Source: UBA7332 sp051652645 (lineage in GTDB: Bacteria > Bacteroidota > Bacteroidia > Bacteroidales > UBA7332). From it: a stretch of 64,000 bases of DNA. How positions within the stretch are numbered: position 1 is the stretch's first letter; each line of letters opens with the position of its first letter. The notes under the pieces are model-generated. The model was not told the origin of the DNA, ran no database searches, and saw nothing but the letters and a program-made list of their open reading frames with translations. Location: the NCBI GenBank assembly GCA_051652645.1, contig JBOFUP010000079.1:3617-67616 (forward strand), read 5' to 3'. Positions 1 to 8,818 of the stretch are shown piece by piece. A program made the translations under genes and the position numbers.

Positions 1-392
1 ATTAATCCATATCCTACCATGAACCAAAGAGCAGGACTCTTTGAGGTTATCTTGTGTAGAGAGACAAACTGTTTGAATGGTGTTATATACTCGTTTAGTT
101 GATATATTGCTATACCACTTGCTTTGTCATACTCACCAACGTTGAATATTATTTTATCTTGATTCTCAGATTTAACTTTAAATCGCCTATATGATATCTC
201 CTTTTCAAGATCTGCTGAGTTGAGTCCAACTTCTAGCTGTTTTTCATATTTAACTTCTTTCATTAATAGGTCTGACCCTCTAAACATAAGAAGTATTCCG
301 CTAAGAGCATAGATTAGAGTTAGGCCAACAGCTAGAAATCCTAGATCTCGGTGAAGTTTGCGCATTACAATGCTTAGTGTGTTTTGTGCCAT
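1..392 (-). CDS. PepSY-associated TM helix protein (partial, C-terminus off the left edge)
   Basis: Reading the - strand from the ATG at 390-392 gives an open frame of about 130 codons that runs off the left edge. The protein begins MAQNTLSIVMRKLHRDLGF and continues into one hydrophobic segment (about residues 18-38), then a soluble stretch ending near VSLHKITSKSPALWFMVGYG. The KLHRDLG motif just before the membrane helix and a second LHK motif further on are typical of PepSY-associated TM helix proteins, inner-membrane proteins often linked to iron or redox functions in Bacteroidetes. An exact TAnnTTTG promoter element lies 36 bases upstream of the start. It is divergent from the porin gene. 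The family call is from memory of the motif; the specific role is unknown. Confidence 0.75.
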   Translation of the reverse strand, partial: MAQNTLSIVMRKLHRDLGFLAVGLTLIYALSGILLMFRGSDLLMKEVKYEKQLEVGLNSADLEKEISYRRFKVKSENQDKIIFNVGEYDKASGIAIYQLNEYITPFKQFVSLHKITSKSPALWFMVGYGL

Positions 393-427
393 CGGATGTA
401 TATTTTCTGTTTTGTTAAATGATAATA

Positions 428-435
428 CAAAAGTA
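428..435 (-). promoter_or_regulatory. -7 promoter element of the PepSY gene
   Basis: On the - strand this octamer is TACTTTTG, an exact match to the Bacteroidetes -7 consensus TAnnTTTG. It lies 36 bases upstream of the ATG at 392. No clear TTTG -33 partner was seen at the usual distance. Confidence 0.5.
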
Positions 436-546
436 GTTGATAGATCATCTATTTTAAATAGCTATTTGTGGCTATTTTTAGGCATTTATTACCAATTCAT
501 AGTGGTATAACTGTTGATGGAGTTTAATGATTTTATTAAAAATGAT

Positions 547-554
547 TACTTTTG
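547..554 (+). promoter_or_regulatory. -7 promoter element of the porin gene
   Basis: TACTTTTG matches the Bacteroidetes -7 consensus TAnnTTTG and lies 33 bases upstream of the ATG at 588, giving a leader of roughly 25 bases. The -33 element is not obvious. With the element at 428-435 it makes a divergent promoter region. Confidence 0.5.
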
Positions 555-587
555 TGTCATTATAAGTAGAATATTATACCCTGAATA

Positions 588-1718
588 ATGAATTTTAGTC
601 GTCTATGTCTGGCCTTTGTTGCCTTCTTTTTATTAAGTTACAGTCTTTCAGCCTCAAATGCATCTTCTCCTTGTGACACAGTTGCTTTAAATACTAAAGA
701 GTCATCGATAGATGAATTACCTAAGTTTTCTAATATTAAGGTTCGAGCACTCATGCGTACGGAGTTTAGAGCAGAAGCTGATAGGGGAGAAGATTTGGTT
801 TCTAACTTTAGACTAAAGCCTGCTATGATTGATCTTTCTGGTGATCTGGGTAAGCATATCAGTTTTTTAATACGTCAAAGATTTGATTGGTCTACAGAGA
901 TACAGTCAGACGGCGTTCCTCTTTCAACTCCTATGGCGCAGATACAGATTAAAGCAAATAGTAAACTTAGCTTCACGCTTGGAAAACAGATGATGACGAT
1001 GGGAGGTAGTGAATTCTGTTATAACCCAGCACATGTATTCCACTATTCTCTCTTTCTTAATTCAGTACAGCTATTTCAAACTGGAGCTTCAGTAAGGTAT
1101 AGTGAGGGGATCCATCGTTTTGCCGCTCAAGTAACAAAGGTTACTAATTCTAATTTTCAGGTTGAGGGTTATAAAAGTGCATGGAATAGTACAGTGAATT
1201 GGGGGGCAGATTTCTTTAGTGGGTTTTTTAGAACAAACTACTCATATATGCTTACTAATGCTGGAGAGGGTGAACTTTTACACTCCGTAATGTTAGGTCA
1301 TCAGTTTAACTTTAGAAGGCTTAAGTTTGAGTTAGATCTATTTAGGCAAAATTCAATGCGATATTATAGTGGTCTTGCTCAAGATGATGGATCGATACAA
1401 GCTAGAACTACTGAGCGCTCATTGGTCGGGTTTGCTGAATATATTTTTCCGGGTGATAGGTTCTTACTTGGAGTTAAGGGCGCGCTAGATGGCCGAAAAT
1501 TGAGCGATAGTGGGGATGTTGTAGCAAATGAGTTGACAGCTTCTGCTCAACTAAGATATAGGTTATTCCCAAAGTATGGCGTAACACTTCATATCGTATA
1601 TGCTCACTGTTTTGATAGATCAAATGGTAAGTATGGTACTCAATTTGATGGTAAAGATAGTGATATGCTTCATACAGGTTTAGTATGGGACTTCACACAT
1701 AGCTTTAAAAGAAAATAG
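588..1718 (+). CDS. Porin, OprO/OprP-like outer-membrane beta-barrel
   Basis: 376 residues with an N-terminal signal peptide (hydrophobic residues 5-22, cleavage near ASNA). The mature part has alternating aromatic and polar residues typical of outer-membrane strands. It resembles the phosphate-selective porin O/P group: an early strand with RTEFRAEADRGED, then FRLKPAMIDLSGDLG, FLIRQRFDW and the FTLGKQMMTMGG segment. The last strand is LVWDFTHSF followed by a short basic tail instead of a terminal aromatic residue. It presumably forms a diffusion channel in the outer membrane; substrate unknown. It stands alone, with its own promoter and a terminator shared with the convergent plug gene. Confidence 0.75.
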   Translation: MNFSRLCLAFVAFFLLSYSLSASNASSPCDTVALNTKESSIDELPKFSNIKVRALMRTEFRAEADRGEDLVSNFRLKPAMIDLSGDLGKHISFLIRQRFDWSTEIQSDGVPLSTPMAQIQIKANSKLSFTLGKQMMTMGGSEFCYNPAHVFHYSLFLNSVQLFQTGASVRYSEGIHRFAAQVTKVTNSNFQVEGYKSAWNSTVNWGADFFSGFFRTNYSYMLTNAGEGELLHSVMLGHQFNFRRLKFELDLFRQNSMRYYSGLAQDDGSIQARTTERSLVGFAEYIFPGDRFLLGVKGALDGRKLSDSGDVVANELTASAQLRYRLFPKYGVTLHIVYAHCFDRSNGKYGTQFDGKDSDMLHTGLVWDFTHSFKRK

Positions 1719-1725
1719 ATTTATC

Positions 1726-1766
1726 AATAAGAGTATAGGGGGCCAAAAGTGGCTCCCTATCTTATT
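1726..1766. terminator. Shared terminator of convergent porin and T9SS plug genes
   Basis: AATAAGA (1726-1732) pairs with TCTTATT (1760-1766), and TAGGG plus GGCC (1736-1744) pairs with GGCTCCCTA (1751-1759), with a 3-base bulge on the left. It sits between the stop of the porin (1718) and overlaps the stop codon of the plug gene at 1757, so it can end both transcripts. Confidence 0.6.
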
Positions 1767-3010
1767 ATAGTAGTAGAAATAAGTCTATCATATCTATATC
1801 CCATCGGTCTGTGAAATATTTCAATTAGATAGCAGTTTTGTGTTTCATGAAAATCGCCTTCAATCGTTAGGGTGTTTGCACTCTTCTCTCCATGTGGGAG
1901 ATGTAGGTACATAAAGTTGTAGTGACCTTGCTTTAGAAGTAGTGAAGCCTCATATTGATTTCTTTCAATTGAATATTGCATCTTACATCTTTCATCAAGT
2001 CTATATCCAGAGAATTCACCTAATATATAGATATCACCTTTGGGGAGTATTTGTTCTGGGTTGAGAGTGAAGTGGACTACATGGTATTGCGCCTCAGTTT
2101 CACTTTGTTGTTCATCTGCATCGAGAGTGCGAATAATGTATCGTCCATCTTGATCTTGATCATAGTAGTATGGCCTTGAGGATCTATCTTTGTTTATCTC
2201 TAAAGTTGTGTGGTAGTATGGCTCGAAGTATTTTGTGTTTTCAGTGCCAATTCCATTGTATTTATGTGTTGTTATCTCGAATTTCCTAAACTCATTGCCA
2301 GCTTTGAATATTAAACTTCTATTGCTTGCAAAGACAATCTCGTTAGGGTTGCTATACAATGGAGTACTAACCCAAATTTGATTGTCCTCCCTGTAGTTTT
2401 GTCTCACACGGACCTTTATCTCAGCACTTGGGTTTCTAATTTCGTAGTTTTTGGTGTTCAGAAGTATCTCTAGTTGTTGATGCTTATCTCTATAGTCTAT
2501 ATCTGTTATGGTCTTTATAGTTGTCCTTGTTGGTATTAGTTCTTCAGTTACTGAGAATTGAGCACTCAGAACAGCTTGGGATCTATTATTGTCTCTATAA
2601 ATCTCTAAGCGGTAATTGCCAGATAGGCGAATTTGCATTTGCTCGTTAGGTAGTGTTACTCTATAATTTGTGTATGGGATAAGTGTGTTGAATGAGTATT
2701 GGTAATCATCTATCTGTTGGTTGTTAAAACCATTGAGGTATTCAGATTCACTCATTTGACTCTCCGACCCATCTGCATTGCAGTGGATTAATGCATATGA
2801 ATACCATTGATTCTCTTGGTTTAGTTCGTCAAAAGATAGTGTTATCTTATCGCTACTATTGAGTCTGATCACAGGCGGGAGTTCCCATGAATCGTTTACT
2901 CTAAGATTAGCAGTGTAGAAATCAGATGTTTTTATTTGGGAAGCTATATATTGAGGATAGAAGTTTCCTACAATAGCTATTAGAATTACTATTTTGTTAA
3001 TCATTATCAC
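1757..3010 (-). CDS. Type IX secretion system plug protein (DUF5103 family)
   Basis: 417 residues with a short signal peptide (hydrophobic residues 3-22). The sequence around residues 30-75 (ANLRVNDSWELPPVIRLNS, then LSFDEL and the WYSYALIHCNADG segment) is characteristic of DUF5103 proteins. A member of this family was identified as the Plug that closes the periplasmic side of the T9SS outer-membrane translocon SprA/Sov. The call is by recognition of the family; function in this organism is inferred. The start overlaps the end of the upstream YihY-type gene by 14 bases, so the two are translationally coupled. A second Met two codons later (3004) is an equally good start. Proteins with T9SS sorting domains are encoded at 36.1-38.6 kb and 55.9-58.1 kb, so the system has substrates in this window. 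Confidence 0.85.
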   Translation of the reverse strand: MIMINKIVILIAIVGNFYPQYIASQIKTSDFYTANLRVNDSWELPPVIRLNSSDKITLSFDELNQENQWYSYALIHCNADGSESQMSESEYLNGFNNQQIDDYQYSFNTLIPYTNYRVTLPNEQMQIRLSGNYRLEIYRDNNRSQAVLSAQFSVTEELIPTRTTIKTITDIDYRDKHQQLEILLNTKNYEIRNPSAEIKVRVRQNYREDNQIWVSTPLYSNPNEIVFASNRSLIFKAGNEFRKFEITTHKYNGIGTENTKYFEPYYHTTLEINKDRSSRPYYYDQDQDGRYIIRTLDADEQQSETEAQYHVVHFTLNPEQILPKGDIYILGEFSGYRLDERCKMQYSIERNQYEASLLLKQGHYNFMYLHLPHGEKSANTLTIEGDFHETQNCYLIEIFHRPMGYRYDRLISTTIIR

Positions 3011-4367
3011 TGTTTTGAGGTAATTCGATCTCTATGTCAAGGAGTAGTTTGTTGGATGACTTCTCATTTAGGAACTCTCTACTGTCATAAAGGGTGTTCC
3101 ATACAGGAGCAAACTCAAACTCTTTATCAATCTTAAAGTCTTCGGAACCGTATCTGTATAATTTGTCAAAGAGAAACCCCACAGAAATAAGATGTATGTC
3201 TATAGCTGGTTGGTAAGTCCGCATTCTAGTTGTGTCATTGTACATCTCTGAGAGAATGCCAGCTTCACTTAGATGATAAAGTATTTTTTGGGTCAATCTA
3301 GTAGGGATTTTACATCGGTAGCTGATCTCTTCACCTGAGAGAGGAGGCTCTTGATTTTCAAAGCGTTTTACAATAAGTGTTGTAATAATAAGTGTTACAA
3401 AGTCTCGATATCTATTTGAAATAGAGCTTGTCTCTTTCTCAAAGTTGTAATTTCTTGAGTTTTGGCTTGTGTGTGTCAGTAGAGCGCCTAATAGGCAAAT
3501 TGTCCATGATACTTGTAGCCAAAGTAAAAGCAGTGGTAGTGCTGCGAAACTACCATAAATGGCATTATATTTTGATACCCAGATCTGTCCGCTAATATAG
3601 AAGAACTGAAAAAGTTGAAAAGATATTCCGCAAAGTATACCTGGAAGAATAGCATACTTGACCTTCACTCTTGTGTTTGGTATTAATACAAACATAAATG
3701 TAAAGGCAAAGCTAGTGAAAAGGAAAGGTAATATCTGGAATATTACTCTTGTTACAGGGCCTAGGATATGCGTGTAATTGCTGTTTGATAGCATTGTGGT
3801 AACGTATATAGATAGACCACTTGATGCAACCATGAAAATAGGTAGTAGGAAAATAAGAGAGAAGAAATCGGTAAATCGCCTATAGTAACTTCTCCCATTC
3901 TTAACTGACCATATCTCGTTGAATGATTGTTCAATATTTGATATTAGCCCAAGTACAGTCCATAGTAGGAGCAGAATACCTGCTCCTACAAATAGTTCAC
4001 TCTTGGATTGTTCAATATATGAGTCTACAAAAGTTAGGGCTTTAATTAGTACATCCTTCTGACCAGGGAAGTAGTCCATGAGTTGACTCTCAACAATGGA
4101 GCGTTGATCAAACCCTTTTGCAATAGAAAAAAGAAGAGCTAAAATTGGTACGATTGATAGTAGTGTGCTGTATGTAAGTGCGGATGCTTGAGTGGCTAGG
4201 CCATATTCCTTAAATAGTCTTATGGCTAGGGTAGGAGGGCGTAGCACAATTGCCATGGCTCTTCTTATGGGTGAAGGATCATCATCAGAGATTCTGAATA
4301 TATCAACCTTAGCAAGTTGTTTTATCTCAGAGAGGATTATGTTGTATGTTGACTTCAAAGCTCTCAT
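2997..4367 (-). CDS. YihY/BrkB family membrane protein with C-terminal winged-helix-like region
   Basis: 456 residues. Residues about 45-290 carry six hydrophobic segments and the family landmarks: the LATQASALTYSTLLSIVPIL stretch, IEQSFNEIWSV, and the YGSFAALPLLLLWLQVSW segment. This is the YihY/virulence factor BrkB family (formerly misannotated as RNase BN). The soluble C-terminal part (about 320-456) contains a helix-turn-helix-like stretch, LSGEEISYRCKIPTRLTQKI, and probably folds as a winged helix; this extension is common in Bacteroidetes homologues. Molecular function is unknown. It lies 15 bases downstream of recO and overlaps the T9SS plug gene, forming a three-gene - strand operon recO-yihY-plug. 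Confidence 0.85.
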   Translation of the reverse strand: MRALKSTYNIILSEIKQLAKVDIFRISDDDPSPIRRAMAIVLRPPTLAIRLFKEYGLATQASALTYSTLLSIVPILALLFSIAKGFDQRSIVESQLMDYFPGQKDVLIKALTFVDSYIEQSKSELFVGAGILLLLWTVLGLISNIEQSFNEIWSVKNGRSYYRRFTDFFSLIFLLPIFMVASSGLSIYVTTMLSNSNYTHILGPVTRVIFQILPFLFTSFAFTFMFVLIPNTRVKVKYAILPGILCGISFQLFQFFYISGQIWVSKYNAIYGSFAALPLLLLWLQVSWTICLLGALLTHTSQNSRNYNFEKETSSISNRYRDFVTLIITTLIVKRFENQEPPLSGEEISYRCKIPTRLTQKILYHLSEAGILSEMYNDTTRMRTYQPAIDIHLISVGFLFDKLYRYGSEDFKIDKEFEFAPVWNTLYDSREFLNEKSSNKLLLDIEIELPQNSDND

Positions 4368-4382
4368 ATATGTTGTTTTGTT

Positions 4383-5108
4383 TTATTCGAATAGGCTTTT
4401 AACTATTTCAGGGCTTTTTAATTCAATCTTTGGGTTAATGTGATACTTTAGATACTCAATTAACCCATCTAAAACACTATTTCGATCTTCTCTATTAATT
4501 GGAAGTTGACTCATGTCTCTGAAATCCAACGTAGATAATCTATATAGTAGCTCTGTGTCATATTGTGTTAGGAGGAGAGGGCTTGTTGGTTTGCTTGATT
4601 GTAGCATTCCATTTTCAATATTAAACCAATCACCACTATGCCAATCATTTAAATTATAAGCGAATCCTATGAATTTGGTTAATTTAATTATGAATATTAG
4701 GTGGAAATTTCCATACCCACTTTCTGTTAAATCAAGAACTTGAACAGCACTCTCAAGAAAAGTGTATAGTGATTGTTGTTGTGTGTTTTTTGTTACAAAT
4801 TTTTCAATAATCTCAGTCAGGAGAATAGCTATTGCTGTCTTTACTGGATTAGTGTGGATTGAACTCAGTGGGGTTGAGATTCTAACCTCTTTTATTCTCT
4901 GCAGTTCTCTGTTGGGTTTATGTTCAATCTCAAGATCTACTATCGTTAGGGGTTGGAATATGTTTCTCTTTACAGATGAGCGTTTACTTCTAGTGTTTGG
5001 AATATTGAATGCAATTATGCCAAACAACTCAGTGAAAATATGTACAATTGAAGCTTTGTCATTATATTTTATTGTGTGTAAAATTACACCATTTGTTTTG
5101 TAGAACAT
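4383..5108 (-). CDS. recO: DNA repair protein RecO
   Basis: 241 residues from the chosen Met. The N-terminal OB-fold starts MFYKTNGVILHTIKYNDKAS, as expected for RecO, followed by the conserved segment around FTELFGIIAFNIPNTRSKRS and the helical C-terminal half. The zinc-binding cysteines of some RecO proteins are not present. RecO helps RecF/RecR load RecA onto SSB-coated DNA gaps. A longer reading frame begins at 5132, but that codon lies inside an exact - strand promoter element (5130-5137), so the Met at 5108 is preferred. First gene of a recO-yihY-plug operon. Confidence 0.88.
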   Translation of the reverse strand: MFYKTNGVILHTIKYNDKASIVHIFTELFGIIAFNIPNTRSKRSSVKRNIFQPLTIVDLEIEHKPNRELQRIKEVRISTPLSSIHTNPVKTAIAILLTEIIEKFVTKNTQQQSLYTFLESAVQVLDLTESGYGNFHLIFIIKLTKFIGFAYNLNDWHSGDWFNIENGMLQSSKPTSPLLLTQYDTELLYRLSTLDFRDMSQLPINREDRNSVLDGLIEYLKYHINPKIELKSPEIVKSLFE

Positions 5109-5121
5109 TCTATTAAAGTTG

Positions 5122-5158
5122 TTTGTTTGCAAAGATATAAATAATTTTGTGGGACAAA
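5122..5158. promoter_or_regulatory. Overlapping divergent promoters (recO / DUF2721 gene)
   Basis: On the + strand TTTG (5122-5125) and TAATTTTG (5142-5149) are separated by 16 bases. On the - strand TTTG (complement of 5155-5158) and TATCTTTG (complement of 5130-5137) are separated by 17 bases. Both fit the Bacteroidetes TTTG / TAnnTTTG promoter plan and they interlock completely, so polymerase can occupy only one at a time. They place transcription starts near 5156 (+) and 5123 (-), which decides the start codons of both genes. Confidence 0.6.
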
Positions 5159-5174
5159 CTTGTCTAAAATATAT

Positions 5175-5573
5175 ATGGAAGAGCTTACTTTGACAACACC
5201 TAGCCTATTGTTCTCTGCGGTTTCACTGATAATGTTGGCTTACACAAATCGTTTCCTTGCTTATGCATCATTAGTTCGATCTCTTAAGAAAGAGGTTCAA
5301 AGTAGTGATCTTCCAATGGCTGAGGCCCAAATTGCAAATCTACGAGAGCGTTTATATTTGACTCGTACTATGCAGATATTGGGAATTAGCAGCCTTTTGT
5401 TATGCGTGCTTTCGATGTTTATGATTTTTATTGGTTGGAGTCAAGCTGGAGTATATAGTTTTGCGGTTGCACTTCTTCTTCTTATTCTATCTTTGGGTTT
5501 CTCAATTCGAGAGATATTAATATCTGTCAAGGCATTGGAGATTCATTTAAGTAATCTGGAACAGAAAAAATAG
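5175..5573 (+). CDS. DUF2721 family small membrane protein
   Basis: 132 residues from the ATG at 5175. Three hydrophobic segments: residues about 7-25, 68-90 and 95-115. A charged loop, YASLVRSLKKEVQ followed by IANLRERLYLTRTMQILG, separates the first from the second; this helix order and the NLRERLYLTRTMQ segment match the DUF2721 family of uncharacterised inner-membrane proteins. An in-frame TTG at 5160 would give five more residues, but it lies only a few bases after the predicted transcription start, so the ATG is chosen. It shares a divergent promoter region with recO and stands alone. Confidence 0.75.
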   Translation: MEELTLTTPSLLFSAVSLIMLAYTNRFLAYASLVRSLKKEVQSSDLPMAEAQIANLRERLYLTRTMQILGISSLLLCVLSMFMIFIGWSQAGVYSFAVALLLLILSLGFSIREILISVKALEIHLSNLEQKK

Positions 5574-5606
5574 AGCAAAATGTTATTGATTGGATACTAT
5601 TTGTGT

Positions 5607-5614
5607 TATATTTG
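5607..5614 (+). promoter_or_regulatory. -7 promoter element of murF
   Basis: TATATTTG is an exact TAnnTTTG match, 55 bases upstream of the murF ATG at 5669. A -33 TTTG at canonical distance is not clear. Confidence 0.45.
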
Positions 5615-5668
5615 TAGTGAGAACTAGTTGTACTCTAGTATATTGAAAGGAATTAATAGAAATATCAT

Positions 5669-6961
5669 ATGTTGATCGAAAAACTATATAAACTCTTCTT
5701 AGAGTACCCTGTTGTAACAACAGATACTCGCAATTGCCCGCAGGGATCAATATTTTTTGCGCTCAAGGGTGACAAATTTAATGGGAATCACTATGCTCAA
5801 CAGGCTCTCGATAATGGTTGTGCTGCTGCTGTGGTAGATGAGGTTGAGTTTGCAACTGATCCGCGTATTACTCTTGTGAGTGATGTTCTAAAGGCTCTTC
5901 AGGATTTAGCACGATATCATAGACGAACAATGAAAGTGCCCGTGATTGCAATAACGGGCACTAATGGTAAGACAACCACAAAGGAGCTTGCTGCTGCTGT
6001 TTTATCAAGAAGGTATAATGTGCTATATACAGAGGGAAATCTCAATAATCATATTGGAGTGCCTTTAACTCTGCTTCGTCTTACTAAAGAGCATAATTTA
6101 GCAGTTATTGAGATGGGTGCTAACCATCCTGGCGATATTAAGGAGTTAGTTGAGATAGCAGAACCTAATTTTGGACTTATCACTAATGTAGGAAAAGCTC
6201 ACCTTGAAGGATTTGGATCTTTTGAGGGAGTAATACGTACTAAGTGTGAGATGTATGAGTATATTCGTAGGAGTGGAGGGAAGATTTTCCTTCATAATGA
6301 GAATACAATCCTATCTGATCACTCAAAAGGTATTGAGTCAATACTTTATGGAGTTCACCCTAGGATATATCTGCATGGCCATATCTTGTCTAACAATCCA
6401 TTTATATCTTTTGAGTGGCATACATTAACTTTCCCGTCTTATGAGGGGGTGGTTAATACAAAACTTATAGGAGAGTATAACTTCTACAATGCTTTAGCCG
6501 CGGCTGCAATAGGTTGCTATTTTGGTGTGGCTTATGATGATATATCATTAGCCCTCTCTGAATATGAGCCAAAAAATAATCGATCCCAGCTTAAGGTTAC
6601 TAGCCGTAACCATGTGGTAGTAGATGCCTATAATGCTAATCCAACAAGTATGAAAGCTTCTTTGAGAAACTTTCACTCTATGGAAGTATCAAATAAGCTA
6701 CTTATCCTTGGTGATATGTTAGAGCTTGGTGAGCACGCTGCTTATGAACATCAACAAGTAATAACCCAATTGGAGGAGTATGGCTTTGAAGAGGTATTGC
6801 TTGTAGGTGCCAATTTTAAGGCTACTAAGAATAATATGCACTGTTTTCCAGATTGTGATGCCCTTATATCTTTTATAGAGAGCAAGAAGTATAATGACCG
6901 CTATGTGTTGATTAAGGGCTCAAGAGGTATTGCTTTAGAGCGTTGTCTTGATATTCTTTGA
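5669..6961 (+). CDS. murF: UDP-N-acetylmuramoyl-tripeptide--D-alanyl-D-alanine ligase
   Basis: 430 residues, normal for MurF. It joins D-Ala-D-Ala to UDP-MurNAc-tripeptide, the last cytoplasmic step in building the peptidoglycan pentapeptide. The N-terminal domain has the early TDTRNCPQGSIFFALKG motif used in UDP binding. The central ATPase domain has the Mur ligase P-loop ITGTNGKTTTKELAA (near residues 94-108), then NNHIGVPLTLL and VIEMGANHPGDI. The C-terminal domain has VVVDAYNANPTSMKASL and LILGDMLELGEHA, which distinguish MurF from MurC/D/E. It is not in a dcw cluster here, being flanked by DUF2721 and a lipoprotein array. Confidence 0.95.
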   Translation: MLIEKLYKLFLEYPVVTTDTRNCPQGSIFFALKGDKFNGNHYAQQALDNGCAAAVVDEVEFATDPRITLVSDVLKALQDLARYHRRTMKVPVIAITGTNGKTTTKELAAAVLSRRYNVLYTEGNLNNHIGVPLTLLRLTKEHNLAVIEMGANHPGDIKELVEIAEPNFGLITNVGKAHLEGFGSFEGVIRTKCEMYEYIRRSGGKIFLHNENTILSDHSKGIESILYGVHPRIYLHGHILSNNPFISFEWHTLTFPSYEGVVNTKLIGEYNFYNALAAAAIGCYFGVAYDDISLALSEYEPKNNRSQLKVTSRNHVVVDAYNANPTSMKASLRNFHSMEVSNKLLILGDMLELGEHAAYEHQQVITQLEEYGFEEVLLVGANFKATKNNMHCFPDCDALISFIESKKYNDRYVLIKGSRGIALERCLDIL

Positions 6962-7305
6962 AACCCTTTTTACTTAGTAATTAAGCTATTTGCTATTGTT
7001 GGAATTTATTTAACAATAGGGCTACGAACCAAATAATATAGAGCTTTGTTTTATTCCCAGTTGATGATATTTTATATATCTTATCAACTGGGAATTTTTA
7101 TATGTGTTTTCTTGAACTATAGATTAAATTATATTACCTAACCTTTAACTGAGAGCTCTATGGAACCACCATTGAGATTTTGATTTTTATGTCCTTACGT
7201 GGGACTTTTAACCTTAACTATTCTCCCCCCTTTCTTAAACTTCTAATTTATTTTCCTTTTGGGGAGAAGTCTTAATCTATTTAAACTAATTCCTATTTTT
7301 TAGCT
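6962..7305. other. Non-coding gap between murF and the lipoprotein array
   Basis: 344 bases without a credible gene. It holds a small perfect hairpin (8-bp arms 6993-7000 and 7012-7019), then the main murF terminator (7053-7100), then an AT-rich stretch of about 200 bases that must contain the leader of the first lipoprotein gene. No exact TAnnTTTG element was found there. Confidence 0.6.
7053..7100 (+). terminator. murF terminator
   Basis: A perfect 13-bp stem (7053-7065 with 7083-7095), a 17-base loop and a following TTTTTA tract. Confidence 0.75.
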
Positions 7306-8727
7306 ATGAAGACTCTAAGAAAAATGATGGGCTTCGGCGTCATCGCGTTTGCAATTTTCGCTTTTAATGCGTGTAGTAGTAAAGATAGTACAGAAGTTCC
7401 TTCTTCAGGTCAAGAGGTAACATTCCAGTTGGACGCAAAAACTGTAATGGAAACTAAGGCTGCTATTGCTGGATATACTGAGTGTAACGATACTAATATT
7501 CCATTGCAGGTATCTATAGTATTAAGTGGTACTGAAGATGTTGTTATTAGTGATGAACCTGTAAATTTATTTGGAGATAATTACAAGACAGCTCCTATTT
7601 TGTTGAAATCAGGTGAATATACTGTAGAGAGTGTAACTGTTTATAATGGTACTACTGTTATTTATTCTGGTGTTAAAGCTCCTGCTGAATTCGCTACATT
7701 TATCCCTGATGGTTATTTGATGGGCGAACAGAAGTTTACAGTAACAGATTACACAAAACCTACAGTTCCTTTGTATGTGCTTTGTGCTAAAGGTGAGCCA
7801 GCAAACAAGTTTGGTATGCCTAAGTTCCAAATAAACAGAATTGAGGTTAACTGTTTCGACTTATTCTTCAACGTTTGTGATCCTACAAAAGGAAACGAGC
7901 ACGAAGTTGGTACAGGTATGATTTCGGTTTATGACAAAGTAGATGGTAATTTATTGTATTCAGATGAGTTTGGAGAAGGTAATATTGCAACTCTTTGTTT
8001 CGCAAATGATTTAACTAAATTGGATGCTGAAGAAGTATATTATATTGAAGTCGTTTTAAATAATTCATTCTTAGTAGGAACTCCTGTTACTCTTTCAGGT
8101 AATGCAACAGTAGAGCAGTTATTGAAATATAAAGAAGCTTCAAACTGGGATGAAGATATGAACGCTATTCACGTTCAATATTGTGGTCAAACAACATTTT
8201 GCCTTCTTCCTGGACTAATCTGTGATATTTGTGAGACTCAACTTTATGAGGACTTCGAAAGATACAGCGACATTAATCAATTCTATGAAAAATCAGGATG
8301 GCTAAATCTTAATGGTGGAGAAGACATGTTGCTAAGACATCCAGAAGACAACCAATGGATGTTAGCTATTGGTAACGATAGAGAGTTTATGTGGAAAACT
8401 GTCAAATTTGCTTACACAAGTGGTGATGTAGTATCATTAGATGCATTTGTTAAATCATATGCAAAAGAGTGGAACAAATGGGATGCTGTAGTTACATTAG
8501 CTCTAGCTGACGAAGATGGTAATATAATTGAAGGGACAATGAAGGATATTAAGATGAGTTCACCTTGTGGACATGCTTCATGGACTACAATACCAAGATG
8601 TGGATTTACTCCAGAGGTAGAAAGTGGATGTTATCGTCTTTATGTAAAAGTTAAACTAGCTGAAACTTGCATAGGTGAATACTATTTCGGTATGGATAAT
8701 GTGAGTTCAATACCAAAAGAGATCTAA
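7306..8727 (+). CDS. Uncharacterised lipoprotein, paralogue 1 of 3
   Basis: 473 residues. A lipoprotein signal peptide ends at the lipobox FNAC (Cys about residue 23), followed by SSKDSTE, whose acidic residues suggest surface export. Residues about 35-300 form a module shared with the next two genes; landmarks are EVTFQLDAKTVMETKAA, FGDNYKTAPILLKSGEYTVE, FATFIPDGYLMGEQKFTV, GMPKFQINRIEVNCFDLFF and NIATLCFANDL, with several conserved Cys. Residues about 310-473 form a second domain, starting near LYEDFERY and ending YYFGMDNVSS, which looks like a jelly-roll. No known family was recognised and no function is assigned. It is closest to paralogue 3. Confidence 0.8.
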   Translation: MKTLRKMMGFGVIAFAIFAFNACSSKDSTEVPSSGQEVTFQLDAKTVMETKAAIAGYTECNDTNIPLQVSIVLSGTEDVVISDEPVNLFGDNYKTAPILLKSGEYTVESVTVYNGTTVIYSGVKAPAEFATFIPDGYLMGEQKFTVTDYTKPTVPLYVLCAKGEPANKFGMPKFQINRIEVNCFDLFFNVCDPTKGNEHEVGTGMISVYDKVDGNLLYSDEFGEGNIATLCFANDLTKLDAEEVYYIEVVLNNSFLVGTPVTLSGNATVEQLLKYKEASNWDEDMNAIHVQYCGQTTFCLLPGLICDICETQLYEDFERYSDINQFYEKSGWLNLNGGEDMLLRHPEDNQWMLAIGNDREFMWKTVKFAYTSGDVVSLDAFVKSYAKEWNKWDAVVTLALADEDGNIIEGTMKDIKMSSPCGHASWTTIPRCGFTPEVESGCYRLYVKVKLAETCIGEYYFGMDNVSSIPKEI

Positions 8728-8762
8728 TTTTGGAAGTTAATTTTTAGTTCGGTTGTTTGATA

Positions 8763-8798
8763 ACGGGCTGTTGTCATAGTACGACAGCCCGTTTTTTG
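8763..8798 (+). terminator. Terminator between lipoprotein paralogues 1 and 2
   Basis: A 12-bp stem with one G-U pair (8763-8774 with 8781-8792), a 6-base loop and a run of T. It implies that paralogue 1 is mostly transcribed on its own. Confidence 0.8.
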
Positions 8799-8818
8799 TA
8801 AACCAAACAAGATTGATT

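Noticed and set aside
4192..5103. + strand ORFs over yihY-like and recO genes (4192-4443, 4762-5103)
   Set aside because: They overlap well-supported genes on the - strand and encode only hydrophobic shadow sequence.
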